A stretch of DNA of 54,906 nt from Pedobacter ginsenosidimutans (lineage in GTDB: Bacteria; Bacteroidota; Bacteroidia; Sphingobacteriales; Sphingobacteriaceae): contig NZ_LMZQ01000042.1 of assembly GCF_001442625.1 (NCBI RefSeq), positions 1-54,906 on the forward strand. Direction: 5' to 3'. Shown here piece by piece: positions 54,746 through 54,906 of this stretch (positions within the stretch are counted from its first letter, which is position 1; each line of letters opens with the position of its first letter). Under the pieces are notes generated by a model, which was given only the letters and a program-made list of their open reading frames with translations, searched no databases and had not been told where the DNA came from. The translations under genes and the position numbers were made by a program.

Positions 54746-54906
54746 TCACTAAAACTGTACAGTCTGTTTCGGGCCAAACTGTACGCGAATTTGATTGCCG
54801 GGCGACTGCCTAAATTGTCCCTTTCCCTCTGAACAAAAACAGACCTCGACTTCAAATTTCCTTCCCCCCCGGAAATACTTCCGTTCATTAAACTTAAGAT
54901 CTGCAG
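54746..54906. mobile_element. Probable insertion-sequence end, continues past the window
   Basis: Where the ABC homology stops, the composition changes and repeated words appear: AAACTGTAC at 54752-54760 and 54776-54784, and a looser AAATTGTCC at 54812-54820. Multiple internal repeats near a TGT terminus are known for IS21-family ends. No transposase lies inside the window, so the assignment is inferred. Confidence 0.4.

Noticed and set aside
1..54906. CRISPR arrays, tRNA or rRNA genes, prophage modules
   Set aside because: No regularly spaced repeats, no cloverleaf or rRNA-like blocks and no phage structural genes were seen on reading; a weak tRNA could be missed without a covariance search.

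Overview
The window looks like chromosomal DNA of a Bacteroidota member, most likely a Sphingobacteriaceae soil or plant-associated species close to Pedobacter. The reasons are three SusC/SusD outer-membrane pairs, FAS1 (fasciclin) lipoproteins, an ECF sigma/FecR pair, LytTR/LytS two-component systems, promoters of the TTTG-N19/20-TAnnTTTG type and an almost complete lack of Shine-Dalgarno sequences. I saw no rRNA, tRNA or CRISPR array.

Layout. (1) 77-9550, minus strand: an ECF sigma factor, a FecR anti-sigma factor, an STN-type SusC, SusD and a PLC/GDPD-like plus alkaline phosphatase fusion form one uptake and phosphate-release locus; a terminator separates it from a metallophosphoesterase. 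(2) 9551-18827: hairpin-rich spacer, flavin monooxygenase, a first LytTR/LytS system with a 43-codon Thr/Ser-rich peptide gene between regulator and kinase, a cold-shock-like protein, several hypotheticals, a sugar isomerase-like protein, a GIN-type exported protein and a YeiH-type exporter. (3) 19045-24773: a second LytS/LytTR system and its apparent regulon. Four transcription units (DoxX-like; DUF1223 redox protein plus a 57-aa small ORF; the kinase/regulator genes themselves; epoxide-hydrolase-like enzyme plus Ohr) carry the same direct-repeat operator, each exactly 47 bp from a -7 box. This is the strongest new signal in the window. (4) 24848-27261: Lrp regulator, a candidate small RNA, a membrane protein overlapping an MpaB/DUF2236 protein, and an inverted-repeat element.

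(5) 27273-45770, minus strand: a pectin-type polysaccharide locus. GH105 and PL22-like enzymes precede a seven-gene run FAS1-SusC-SusD-FAS1-FAS1-SusC-SusD. (6) 46193-51001: membrane-anchored nucleotide cyclase, a second GIN protein, a membrane protein and an ABC-F ATPase. (7) 51073-54906: a decaying and rearranged edge. It holds an exported endonuclease/phosphatase gene broken by a one-base deletion, a SusD C-terminal scrap, a scrap of an ABC-transporter ATPase, an intact HlyD-type protein and a bacteriocin-type ABC exporter cut off at its N terminus next to what looks like an insertion-sequence end.

All functional calls are from reading the sequence and recalled family knowledge; no search was run.
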